Assembly: GCA_017881905.1 (NCBI GenBank)
Contig: JADGQI010000034.1
Location: 1-41,412, forward strand
Origin: Chloroflexota bacterium
GTDB taxonomy: Bacteria > Chloroflexota > Limnocylindria > Limnocylindrales > CSP1-4
DNA length: 41,412 nucleotides
Direction of reading: 5' to 3'
A program made the translations under genes and the position numbers. Shown here one piece after another: positions 29,003-36,719 of this stretch; positions within the stretch are counted from its first letter, which is position 1, and each line of letters opens with the position of its first letter. The notes under the pieces were generated by a model that ran no database searches, was not told where the DNA came from, and worked only from the letters and a program-made list of their open reading frames with translations.

Positions 29003-30541
29003 GTGGCGACGGTGGTGACGTCGATCACGCCGGGTGCGGTCGGCCGCGACGCTCTCGCCCGCGTCCTCGCGCTCCGGCCCGAACGAGACCGACTGTTCGA
29101 GGCCACGATCCTACGGACCCGAGCGTCGTACGGCCTCCCAGCGAACCCGACCGACCTGCTCAGCCGATGGACGAGCCGCCGAGTCGACCCCGACTCCGCA
29201 GGCGAGCTTCGCTACCCGTGGACCATCTCGCCGCGCTTCATCCGGGCGCATCCACCGCATGTCGGTTCGACGGACACGTGGCGAGCCTGGCGTCCCGCGG
29301 AGACCGAGCTCTGGATCCGCGATCCCGGCGCCTTCACCAGCCGGCTGATCCTGCCGCTTGTGATCACCGAGAACGTCGCGTGGCTCGCCGGATCGGTCGA
29401 CGACCTCCACGGGCGGGTCGCCACCGGGTTGCTCGAGACCGTCGCCCCGACGATCCGTCGAGATCTCGCCGGGTATGTCGCGGATCGCCATGCCTGGGGC
29501 GATACCTGGGCGCTGTGGTGCCTTGCCCGGCATCCGGAGACACTGCGTCGGTTCTACCCATTCGCTCTCGCCATCGCCGACGGGTATGCCGCAAGGGCGC
29601 TTGCTGCCGGTGGGGTCGGACTCGGTTCCCGCTATCCGTTCCACGATCGACCACTCGTCTCGGTCAGCGCTCAACTCGCTCGGGGCCTGATCGGCTTGGG
29701 GATGCGGCCGAAGCTCACCGCCGATCTCGTCCGCCACGTCACCCGTGCCGAGGACCCGGACGGAGGCTGGGGCGACGCAGGTGGACCCGTGGACCCGCTC
29801 ACCACCTTCGTCGTGCTCGAGCTCCTGAGCGCCCTGGTCCCGCCGTCGGCGTTCGATCCGCTGCCGGCTGCGAGAGCGCTCTCGCGCCTTCGGGATGACG
29901 ATGGTTGGTGGCGAGCCCACGGTCCGGAGACCGCCTGGTTGACCGCGGAGATCGGCCGAACGCTCGTACAGCTCGATCGACCGTTCTCGGAACGCTGGCG
30001 GTGGCCCCAGATCAGCGTCGAGCACCGCGATCGTCGAACCGGCCTGGCCGCCTACGCCTATGTCGACGACATCGGTCGCCTGTTCGCGGAGGTCCGCGGC
30101 CTGGCCGACGCGCCGGTCGAGGTCGCGTTCATCGACCTTGCCGGGTTCGGCGCCTGGAACACGACCTACGGGATGCGGATGGGCGATGACGTGCTCGGCG
30201 CATTCGGTGAGGGGCTTCGGACGGTGTCGGGCTGTCTGGCCGTCCGAGATGGCGGAGATGAGTTCGTTCTGATCGGCGCCCCGACCGGGAGCGGGCTCGT
30301 CCGGCGGCTCGAGACCTTCCGAGTGGAGTGGCTCGAGCGGTTCCGGTCGCGCTTCCAGGCGGTCGGCGGCGATGCCATCGCCCCTGTGCGCCCGCGCATC
30401 CTGGTCACCACGGTCGCCGCGCGCGATCTGGTCGCAGCCCGCGACGCCCTCGGGCTCGAGATCGGCCCATTCAAGGCGGCCAACCCGGATCCACCTGAAA
30501 CCGGGGTCATGGCTCGCGTGGATCTGCACCGTCGATCGTGA
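29003..30541 (+). CDS. Unusual two-domain protein: N-terminal alpha/alpha-toroid (terpenoid cyclase/prenyltransferase-repeat-like) region plus C-terminal GGDEF-type domain
   Basis: Repeat-like DPDGGWGDAGGPVDPLTTFVVLELLSAL and DDDGWWRAHGPETAWLTAEIGRTLVQL; C-terminal VEVAFIDLAGFGAWNTTYGMRMGDDVLGAFGEGLRTVSGCLAVRDGGDEFVLIG. Start set to GTG 29003 (GGAG upstream) because the longer ORF overlaps tRNA-Leu. Confidence 0.75.
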   Translation: MATVVTSITPGAVGRDALARVLALRPERDRLFEATILRTRASYGLPANPTDLLSRWTSRRVDPDSAGELRYPWTISPRFIRAHPPHVGSTDTWRAWRPAETELWIRDPGAFTSRLILPLVITENVAWLAGSVDDLHGRVATGLLETVAPTIRRDLAGYVADRHAWGDTWALWCLARHPETLRRFYPFALAIADGYAARALAAGGVGLGSRYPFHDRPLVSVSAQLARGLIGLGMRPKLTADLVRHVTRAEDPDGGWGDAGGPVDPLTTFVVLELLSALVPPSAFDPLPAARALSRLRDDDGWWRAHGPETAWLTAEIGRTLVQLDRPFSERWRWPQISVEHRDRRTGLAAYAYVDDIGRLFAEVRGLADAPVEVAFIDLAGFGAWNTTYGMRMGDDVLGAFGEGLRTVSGCLAVRDGGDEFVLIGAPTGSGLVRRLETFRVEWLERFRSRFQAVGGDAIAPVRPRILVTTVAARDLVAARDALGLEIGPFKAANPDPPETGVMARVDLHRRS

Positions 30542-30610
30542 CCGGATCGGGATCGACGCCTCCGTGCAGGTCGGAACGATCCGGACCGTCCCCGCGGACC
30601 TACGCGTCGG

Positions 30611-31834
30611 TCAGGTGCGCTTCAGGAGGCCGCCCAGGCCCCGCGACTTCTTCTCCTCGACCGGTGCGCCGGGCTGGGTCGGGGTGCTCCCGAAGGCCGC
30701 GTTCGAGAGCTTGAGCATGGCGGCGGCCACCGGCGTGCGGGCCGCCCCGATAACGACCGGGTCGCCCTCGTTGACGGCCTTGAGGTAGAGGAACGGGTCA
30801 TACGGGAGCGTCAGCGAGACCTTGGCCCCGAGCCCGCTCTCGACATCGCGCATCTTGAGCAGCTCCTTGGCGAACATGCTGTTGAGCACGAACGTGGTCT
30901 TGGACGCGATCGACCCGGCCTCGTTCACGAAGTCGAGGAACGAGTGGACCGCCTTGAGCGCCGAGATCTCCGGATAGACCGGCAGCAGGACCACCTCGGC
31001 TCCCTCGAGCGCCGCCAGCGATCGTTCGTCGAGGGCCGAACCTGCGTCGACGACCACCGCCTCGTAGGCCAGCAGCGCCGTCTCGAGGATCCGCTCGACG
31101 TGGCTCGCCGAGACGAGGTCCGCCAGCTCGGGTGAGCCCGGCGCGGCCAGCACGTCGAGACCGGATGCCTCGTGGCGCGTGGCATAGGTGCGGAGCAGCT
31201 CCGGCTCACGCTGCGACTGCTCGTCGCGGGCGAGGTCGGCGACCGTCTGGCGCGGGATCACGTTGAGGTGGGTGGCGACCTGGCCGAACTGGAGATCGAG
31301 GTCGACGATCAGGACGCGCCCGGGCCGCGACGCGGCATGGGCCACCGCCACGTTGACCGCGATCGTCGTCGTCCCGACCCCGCCCTTCGGACTGTACACG
31401 GCGACCATCCGCCGTGGCTGCTCGAACAACCCGCCGCCGATCGCCGAGATCGCTCCGCGCGATCGCTGGAACCGGACGAGGAGCGCCTCGACGCGGGCCT
31501 CGAGCTCGCGTCGGTCGAACGGCTTGGCCACGACGTCGTCCGCTCCGGCCTCGAGGAAGCGGATCCGCTCCTCGACGTCGTCGGCCTCGGACATGCACAG
31601 GACCGGGACCGCCGCCAGGCTCGGCGTCCCCCGGATCTCCCGGCAGACGTCCGCGGCGGTCGTCGTCGGACCGGTGACGTCGATGATGACCATCGTGTGA
31701 TCGGCGGCGACCCGGAGGGCCTCGCCGACGTCGGCCACCGTGTCGACGGCGTAGCCGACCCCGGACAGCACGGTCCGGATGGCCTCGCCGGCGATCGCGT
31801 CGGTCTCGAGCAGAAGGATGGAGCTGGCGGGCAC
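30611..31834 (-). CDS. CpaE-like protein: receiver domain + ParA/MinD-type ATPase
   Basis: REC features (ILLLETDA, VIIDVTGP, LCMSEADD, AKPFD) followed by VYSPKGGVGTTTIAVNVAVAHA deviant Walker A. GTG start. Confidence 0.9.
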   Translation of the reverse strand: MPASSILLLETDAIAGEAIRTVLSGVGYAVDTVADVGEALRVAADHTMVIIDVTGPTTTAADVCREIRGTPSLAAVPVLCMSEADDVEERIRFLEAGADDVVAKPFDRRELEARVEALLVRFQRSRGAISAIGGGLFEQPRRMVAVYSPKGGVGTTTIAVNVAVAHAASRPGRVLIVDLDLQFGQVATHLNVIPRQTVADLARDEQSQREPELLRTYATRHEASGLDVLAAPGSPELADLVSASHVERILETALLAYEAVVVDAGSALDERSLAALEGAEVVLLPVYPEISALKAVHSFLDFVNEAGSIASKTTFVLNSMFAKELLKMRDVESGLGAKVSLTLPYDPFLYLKAVNEGDPVVIGAARTPVAAAMLKLSNAAFGSTPTQPGAPVEEKKSRGLGGLLKRT

Positions 31835-31958
31835 GTCGTCTCCGAGTGGGCGGCGGATGTCGAACGGAGGTCAGGATACATCGCGCCCGGCGGCGTCCGG
31901 GTCGAGCGTCCCGCAGGAGGCCCGCCCGATGCACGATGCTGGTCGTCAGGAGTCTCCG

Positions 31959-31967
31959 TGGTAGACT
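31959..31967 (+). promoter_or_regulatory. Extended -10 promoter (TGG-TAGACT) of rpsF-ssb-rpsR
   Basis: TCCGTGGTAGACTGCCC about 100 nt upstream of rpsF. Confidence 0.5.
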
Positions 31968-32067
31968 GCCCGCTGGTTCCTTTCGGCTCCGCACTCGGAC
32001 CCGGCGGGCGCGTCGCGCCTCGACCGACCGTTCAGCGGGGCGTCCCCACAGGAAGGAGTGAGCGCGG

Positions 32068-32505
32068 ATGCGCCGCTACGAACTCATGCTCGTCCTCCGG
32101 CCGGACATCCCGGACGATCGCAGTCAGGCGATCATCGACCGGACCACCCGCCAGATCGCCGCGTCCGGCGGCCAGATCGTCAAGGTCGCCCCGTGGGGCC
32201 GCCGACGGCTGGCCTACCCGATCGACCGGCATCGCGAGGGTTCCTACCACATCATCATCTTCGAGGCCCCGCCCGAGGGGATCATCGAGCTCGAGCGCGG
32301 TCTGCTCATCACCGAGGAGCTGTTGCGCCACCTCGTGACGAGGGTCGAGCGTCCGGCCAAGTCGGCTCGACGCGATGGCGAGGACGACGTGGATCTCGAG
32401 CTCGACGAGACGGACCTTCCGTCGGCGGTCGACGAGGAGGACGAGGAGTCCGGCGAGCAGATCGACGAGTCCGAGAGCGAAGCCGCTCCGGCCGCGATCG
32501 ACTGA
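32068..32505 (+). CDS. rpsF: 30S ribosomal protein bS6 with acidic C-terminal tail
   Basis: MRRYELMLVLRPDIPD..WGRRRLAYPIDRHREGSYHIIIFEAPPEGI; SD GGAAGGAG. Confidence 0.95.
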   Translation: MRRYELMLVLRPDIPDDRSQAIIDRTTRQIAASGGQIVKVAPWGRRRLAYPIDRHREGSYHIIIFEAPPEGIIELERGLLITEELLRHLVTRVERPAKSARRDGEDDVDLELDETDLPSAVDEEDEESGEQIDESESEAAPAAID

Positions 32506-32536
32506 CGGCCAGCCACACGATCCGGAGGCGAGTGCC

Positions 32537-33001
32537 ATGTCGCTGAACAAGGCGATGATCATCGGCAATCTCGGGCGGGATCCCGAGATGCGCTACACCC
32601 CGAGCGGGCAGGCGGTCACCCAGTTCACGGTCGCCGTGAACCGGAACTTCAAGGGCCAGAACGGGGAGTGGCAGGAAGAGACCGAGTGGTTCCGGGTCGT
32701 CGTCTGGGGCCAGCAGGCCGAGCGCGCGGCCGAGTACCTGCGCAAGGGCAACAAGGTCTACATCGAGGGTCGCCTGCAGACCCGTCAGTGGGAAGACCAG
32801 ACCGGCGCCAAGCGGTACACCACCGAGCTCGTCGCCAACCAGGTGACGAACCTCGAGCGCCGCACGCGCGACGAGTCCGACGAGGGAGCCCCGGCGGGCG
32901 CCGCACGCCCGGCCCGCCCGACACCCGCCCCGGCCGGCGATGGCGGCGGGGCCACCGGCGAGAAGTTCGACGACGGCAACTTCGACGACCTGCCCTTCTG
33001 A
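32537..33001 (+). CDS. ssb: Single-stranded DNA-binding protein
   Basis: MSLNKAMIIGNLGRDPEMRYTPSGQAVTQFTVAVNR..C-terminal DDLPF tip. Confidence 0.97.
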   Translation: MSLNKAMIIGNLGRDPEMRYTPSGQAVTQFTVAVNRNFKGQNGEWQEETEWFRVVVWGQQAERAAEYLRKGNKVYIEGRLQTRQWEDQTGAKRYTTELVANQVTNLERRTRDESDEGAPAGAARPARPTPAPAGDGGGATGEKFDDGNFDDLPF

Positions 33002-33044
33002 CCGCGACCACCGACCCGACGACAGCACGGAGACCTGAACCACG

Positions 33045-33314
33045 ATGCCACCCGTCACCCGCGCCAAGAAGCGAGACGACTACTACCGCGATCGACGCCG
33101 ACGAAAGGTCTGCGCGTTCTGCGCCGACAAGACCGTCCAGATCGACTACAAGGAGGTCAACCGCCTCCGCCGCTACCTGTCGGAACGGGCCAAGATCGAG
33201 CCGCGCCGCAAGACCGGCACCTGCGCCGGCCATCAGCGAGAGCTGTCGGTCGCGTTGAAGCGCGCCCGACACGTCGCGCTCCTGCCGTACGCGCCCCAGC
33301 ACCTGCGGCCGTAG
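33045..33314 (+). CDS. rpsR: 30S ribosomal protein bS18 (Cys-containing form)
   Basis: [62 protein letters not shown]. Confidence 0.96.
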   Translation: MPPVTRAKKRDDYYRDRRRRKVCAFCADKTVQIDYKEVNRLRRYLSERAKIEPRRKTGTCAGHQRELSVALKRARHVALLPYAPQHLRP

Positions 33315-33345
33315 CGGTCGCGCGGGCGGTCAGCGCGGGTCGCCG

Positions 33346-34176
33346 ATGCCGGACGCGGGGATCGCCCTCCTGATGGTCGCCGGCGGCGCCGCGGCCGGGT
33401 TGTTCGGGTCGCTCCTCGGCCTCGGCGGCGGCGTCCTGATCGTCCCGATCCTGACCCTCGGGTTCGGTCTGCCGCTGCGCGAGGCCGTCGGGGTCAGCCT
33501 GGTCGCCGTGATCGTGACGAGCTCGGCGGCCGCAAGCGTCTATCTCGAGCGTCACGTGGCGAATCTGCGCCTCGGGATGAGCCTCGAGCTGTTCACCGCG
33601 ACCGGCGCCCTGATCGGTGGGACCGTGGCGTTCCTGTTGTCCGAGCAGGTCCTCGCGGCGCTGTTCACGGTCCTCCTCGTCTACACCGCCTTCACCATGG
33701 CTCGACGACATGAGCCGGCTCCGGGCGACGACCCGACCCCGGACGAGGGGCCACCGCCCGCGTCGGGGTTCACCACTGCGCCGGCTCACCCCGAGATCCC
33801 GCCGTATGCCATCCATCACCTCGGGTGGGGGATCGTCGGGAGCCTGTTCGCGGGGGTCGTGTCCGCACTGCTGGGGATCGGCGGCGGCCTGATCAAGGTC
33901 CCGCTGATGAACCTGGCTATGGGGGTGCCGCTGCGGGTCGCGACGGCCACCAGCAACCTGATGATCGGTATCACCGCCGCGGCGAGCGCGATCATCTACC
34001 TCGTTCGCGGCGGCATCGACCCCTACGTCGCCGGCCCGACCGCGGTCGGGGTGTTCCTCGGGGCGTCGCTCGGCTCGCGCACAGCGCACCGGATCGATGT
34101 CCGCCTGCTGCGCCTGATGTTCGTGGTCGTGCTCCTCGTCACCGCCTGGCAGATGGCCGGGCGCGCACTTCGATGA
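33346..34176 (+). CDS. Sulfite exporter TauE/SafE (TSUP) family permease
   Basis: Two-fold repeat GLFGSLLGLGGGVLIVPILTL and GVVSALLGIGGGLIKVPLMNL; about 8 TM. Confidence 0.92.
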   Translation: MPDAGIALLMVAGGAAAGLFGSLLGLGGGVLIVPILTLGFGLPLREAVGVSLVAVIVTSSAAASVYLERHVANLRLGMSLELFTATGALIGGTVAFLLSEQVLAALFTVLLVYTAFTMARRHEPAPGDDPTPDEGPPPASGFTTAPAHPEIPPYAIHHLGWGIVGSLFAGVVSALLGIGGGLIKVPLMNLAMGVPLRVATATSNLMIGITAAASAIIYLVRGGIDPYVAGPTAVGVFLGASLGSRTAHRIDVRLLRLMFVVVLLVTAWQMAGRALR

Positions 34177-34559
34177 CCGGGGCCCCGATGCCGTCGGCGA
34201 CCGGCCGGTCGGGCCGCGATCTCGAGCGGTCCGTCGCCCGTCTCCTGACCGGCGGGACGTATCTGAGCATCGGCCTGATGGCGGTCGGGGTCGTCCTGAT
34301 GCTGATCGACGGGGTCTCGCCGCTGGCGATCGCGCCGCCGTTCGATCCGTCCACCATCCTCGCCGACATCCTGGCGCTCAGACCCGTCGGGTTCCTGTGG
34401 CTCGGGCTCCTGGTCATCCTGGCGACCCCGCTCGTCCGGGTCGCGGCTTCAGGCATCGGCTTCGCCGCCGCCGGGGAGCGACGGATGGCGCTCGTGGCGG
34501 TCGCGATCCTCGCGGTGATCGCGGTCGGGGTGTTCCTGGGCGTCGTGGTCGAGCACTGA
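34173..34559 (+). CDS. DUF1634-type small membrane protein
   Basis: ATGA overlap with the TSUP stop. DLERSVARLLTGGTYLSIGLMAVGVVLMLIDG..ILALRPVGFLWLGLLVILATPLVRVAASGIGFAAAGERRMALVAVAILAVI. Confidence 0.8.
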   Translation: MTGAPMPSATGRSGRDLERSVARLLTGGTYLSIGLMAVGVVLMLIDGVSPLAIAPPFDPSTILADILALRPVGFLWLGLLVILATPLVRVAASGIGFAAAGERRMALVAVAILAVIAVGVFLGVVVEH

Positions 34560-34561
34560 TC

Positions 34562-35611
34562 GTGGAACTCGGCGTGCTCGTCGTCGCGTTCCTGATCATC
34601 CTGCTCGGCGCTGAGCTGTTCACCAACGGGATCGAATGGTTCGGCCACAAGCTCGGCCTGGCCGAGGGGGCCGTCGGGTCGGTCCTGGCGGCGGTCGGCA
34701 CGGCGTTGCCCGAGACGATGATCCCGCTCATCGCGATCCTGGCGGGTACCGGGGTGGCATCCGACGAGGTCGGCATCGGCGCGATCCTGGGTGCGCCGTT
34801 CATGCTCGCCACCCTGGCGATGTTCGTGACCGGGACCGCGATCCTCCTGACCGCCACACGACGGAGGACGGGCGTGACGCTCGACGTCAACGGCATCGTC
34901 CTGGTCCACGACATGAAGGTCTTCGCGGTCGCGTACGCCCTGGCGATCGGGGTCGCCTTTCTGCCCGCGGACCTGACCTGGCCGCGGGTCGGCGTGGCGA
35001 TCGTGCTCCTGTCGATCTACGCCTTTTACGTCCGGGAGCACTTCCAGGCGGAGGCCGGTGACGGCGACCCCGATCTCGCGCCGCTCCGGCTTCATCGGCT
35101 GGACGTGCGCGCTCCAGGTCACCCCGAGCCGCCCCGCCTGCGGATCGTGACCATCCAGGTGCTCGTCGCGCTCGCCTGCATCGTCGGCGGGGCGTACCTG
35201 TTCGTGGGTGCGGTCACCGACCTGTCCAAGTCGCTCGGGATCGACGAGGTGCTCCTGGCCCTGATCATCGCCCCGATCGCGACCGAGCTGCCCGAGAAGT
35301 TCAACAGCGTCATCTGGGTCCGCCAGGGCAAGGACACCCTGGCGATGGGGAACATCACCGGCGCGATGGTCTTCCAGAGCGTCATCCCCACGTCCGTCGC
35401 GCTGGTCTTCGCGTCGTCGAGCTGGGCCGTCACGAGCGATTCGATCCTGGCCTTCGCGTCCGCCGGGATCGCGTTCCTTTCGGCGGGCATCATCTTCCTG
35501 CCGCTCGTGCGGGGGCGGCCGCTCGGGGCCCGGACACTGCTCGTCGGCGGACCGCTCTACCTGCTGTACGTGGGCCTGGTCCTGCTCAAGCTCGCCGGCG
35601 TGACCTTCTGA
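34562..35611 (+). CDS. CaCA-family sodium/calcium exchanger-like membrane protein
   Basis: Two alpha-repeat motifs: GSVLAAVGTALPETMIPLIAIL..GAILGAPFM and LIIAPIATELPEKFNSVIW..GNITGAMVFQS. Confidence 0.88.
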   Translation: MELGVLVVAFLIILLGAELFTNGIEWFGHKLGLAEGAVGSVLAAVGTALPETMIPLIAILAGTGVASDEVGIGAILGAPFMLATLAMFVTGTAILLTATRRRTGVTLDVNGIVLVHDMKVFAVAYALAIGVAFLPADLTWPRVGVAIVLLSIYAFYVREHFQAEAGDGDPDLAPLRLHRLDVRAPGHPEPPRLRIVTIQVLVALACIVGGAYLFVGAVTDLSKSLGIDEVLLALIIAPIATELPEKFNSVIWVRQGKDTLAMGNITGAMVFQSVIPTSVALVFASSSWAVTSDSILAFASAGIAFLSAGIIFLPLVRGRPLGARTLLVGGPLYLLYVGLVLLKLAGVTF

Positions 35612-35652
35612 GCCCGGGGGACCTCGCCTCGCCCGGGAGCGATCCGGCCCGC

Positions 35653-35661
35653 TGGTATACT
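35653..35661 (+). promoter_or_regulatory. Extended -10 promoter (TGG-TATACT) of ilvE
   Basis: CGCTGGTATACTCGG about 65 nt upstream of ilvE. Confidence 0.5.
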
Positions 35662-35726
35662 CGGCCGACGCCTCGCAGCCGACCCGCGCCCGTTCGCGGG
35701 ACCAGCCGGAACCGGAGCCGCCGACC

Positions 35727-36719
35727 ATGCTGACCGAGAAGACCACGCCGGACCGCCTCGAATCCGCGCCCGCAGCGGTCAAGCCGGCCGTCCCGGTGGA
35801 TGACCTGATCTGCTATTTCGAGGGCGCCTACGTCCCGATGCGGGACGCCAAGGTCAGCATCATGACCCACGCGTTCATGTACGGGACGGCGGTGTTCGAA
35901 GGGATCCGCGCGTATTGGAACCCCGAGCAGCACACGCTCTACGGTCTCAAGATCCGGGAGCACGTCGAGCGGATCCGGCAGAACGCCGGGATGCTCCTGA
36001 TGGACGGCCTTCCATCGGTCGACGCGCTGGTCGAGCTGATCCTCGAGACCGTCCGCAAGAACGGCTTCGCCGAGGACGTCTACATCCGTCCGTCGTTCTA
36101 CAAGTCGTCCCGCCAGATCGGGGTCCGGCTCCATCACCTCGAGCACGAGCTCTACATCATCGCCCTGCCCTTCGGGAACTACATCGACACCGAGGCGGGC
36201 GTCCGGGTCATGTCGTCGTCCTGGCGCCGGAACATGGACGAGACGATCCCGGCCCGCGGCAAGATCGTCGGCGGGTACGTCAACATGGCCTTCCAGAAGT
36301 CCGAAGCCGAGCTGAACGGGTTCGACGAGGCCCTTGTGATGACCGCCGATGGGCACGCCTCCGAGGGCTCCGCCGCGAACCTGTTCGTCGTCCGCGACGG
36401 GGTCCTCCTCACGCCGCCGGTGACCGACGACATCCTCGAGGGCGTCACCCGCAAGGCCATCCTCGAGATCGCCGCCAACGAGGGATTCCCGATCGAGATC
36501 CGCTCGATCGACCGCTCGGAGCTGTACATCGCCGACGAGATGTTCCTCGTCGGCACCGGCGTCCAGGTCTCCCCGGTGATCGAGATCGATCATCGGGCGG
36601 TCGGGTCGGGTGAGGTCGGCCCGATCTCGCGAGTCATCCGGGAGCGCTACTTCGCGGCGGTCCGCGGACGGCTGCCGGAGTATCGCCACTGGCTGACCCC
36701 GATCGGCGAGGGTGGCTGA
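35727..36719 (+). CDS. ilvE: Branched-chain amino acid aminotransferase
   Basis: MTHAFMYGTAVFEGIRAYWN, YVNMAFQKSEAELNGFDEALVM, ASEGSAANLFVVRDG, EGVTRKAILEIA. Confidence 0.95.
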   Translation: MLTEKTTPDRLESAPAAVKPAVPVDDLICYFEGAYVPMRDAKVSIMTHAFMYGTAVFEGIRAYWNPEQHTLYGLKIREHVERIRQNAGMLLMDGLPSVDALVELILETVRKNGFAEDVYIRPSFYKSSRQIGVRLHHLEHELYIIALPFGNYIDTEAGVRVMSSSWRRNMDETIPARGKIVGGYVNMAFQKSEAELNGFDEALVMTADGHASEGSAANLFVVRDGVLLTPPVTDDILEGVTRKAILEIAANEGFPIEIRSIDRSELYIADEMFLVGTGVQVSPVIEIDHRAVGSGEVGPISRVIRERYFAAVRGRLPEYRHWLTPIGEGG

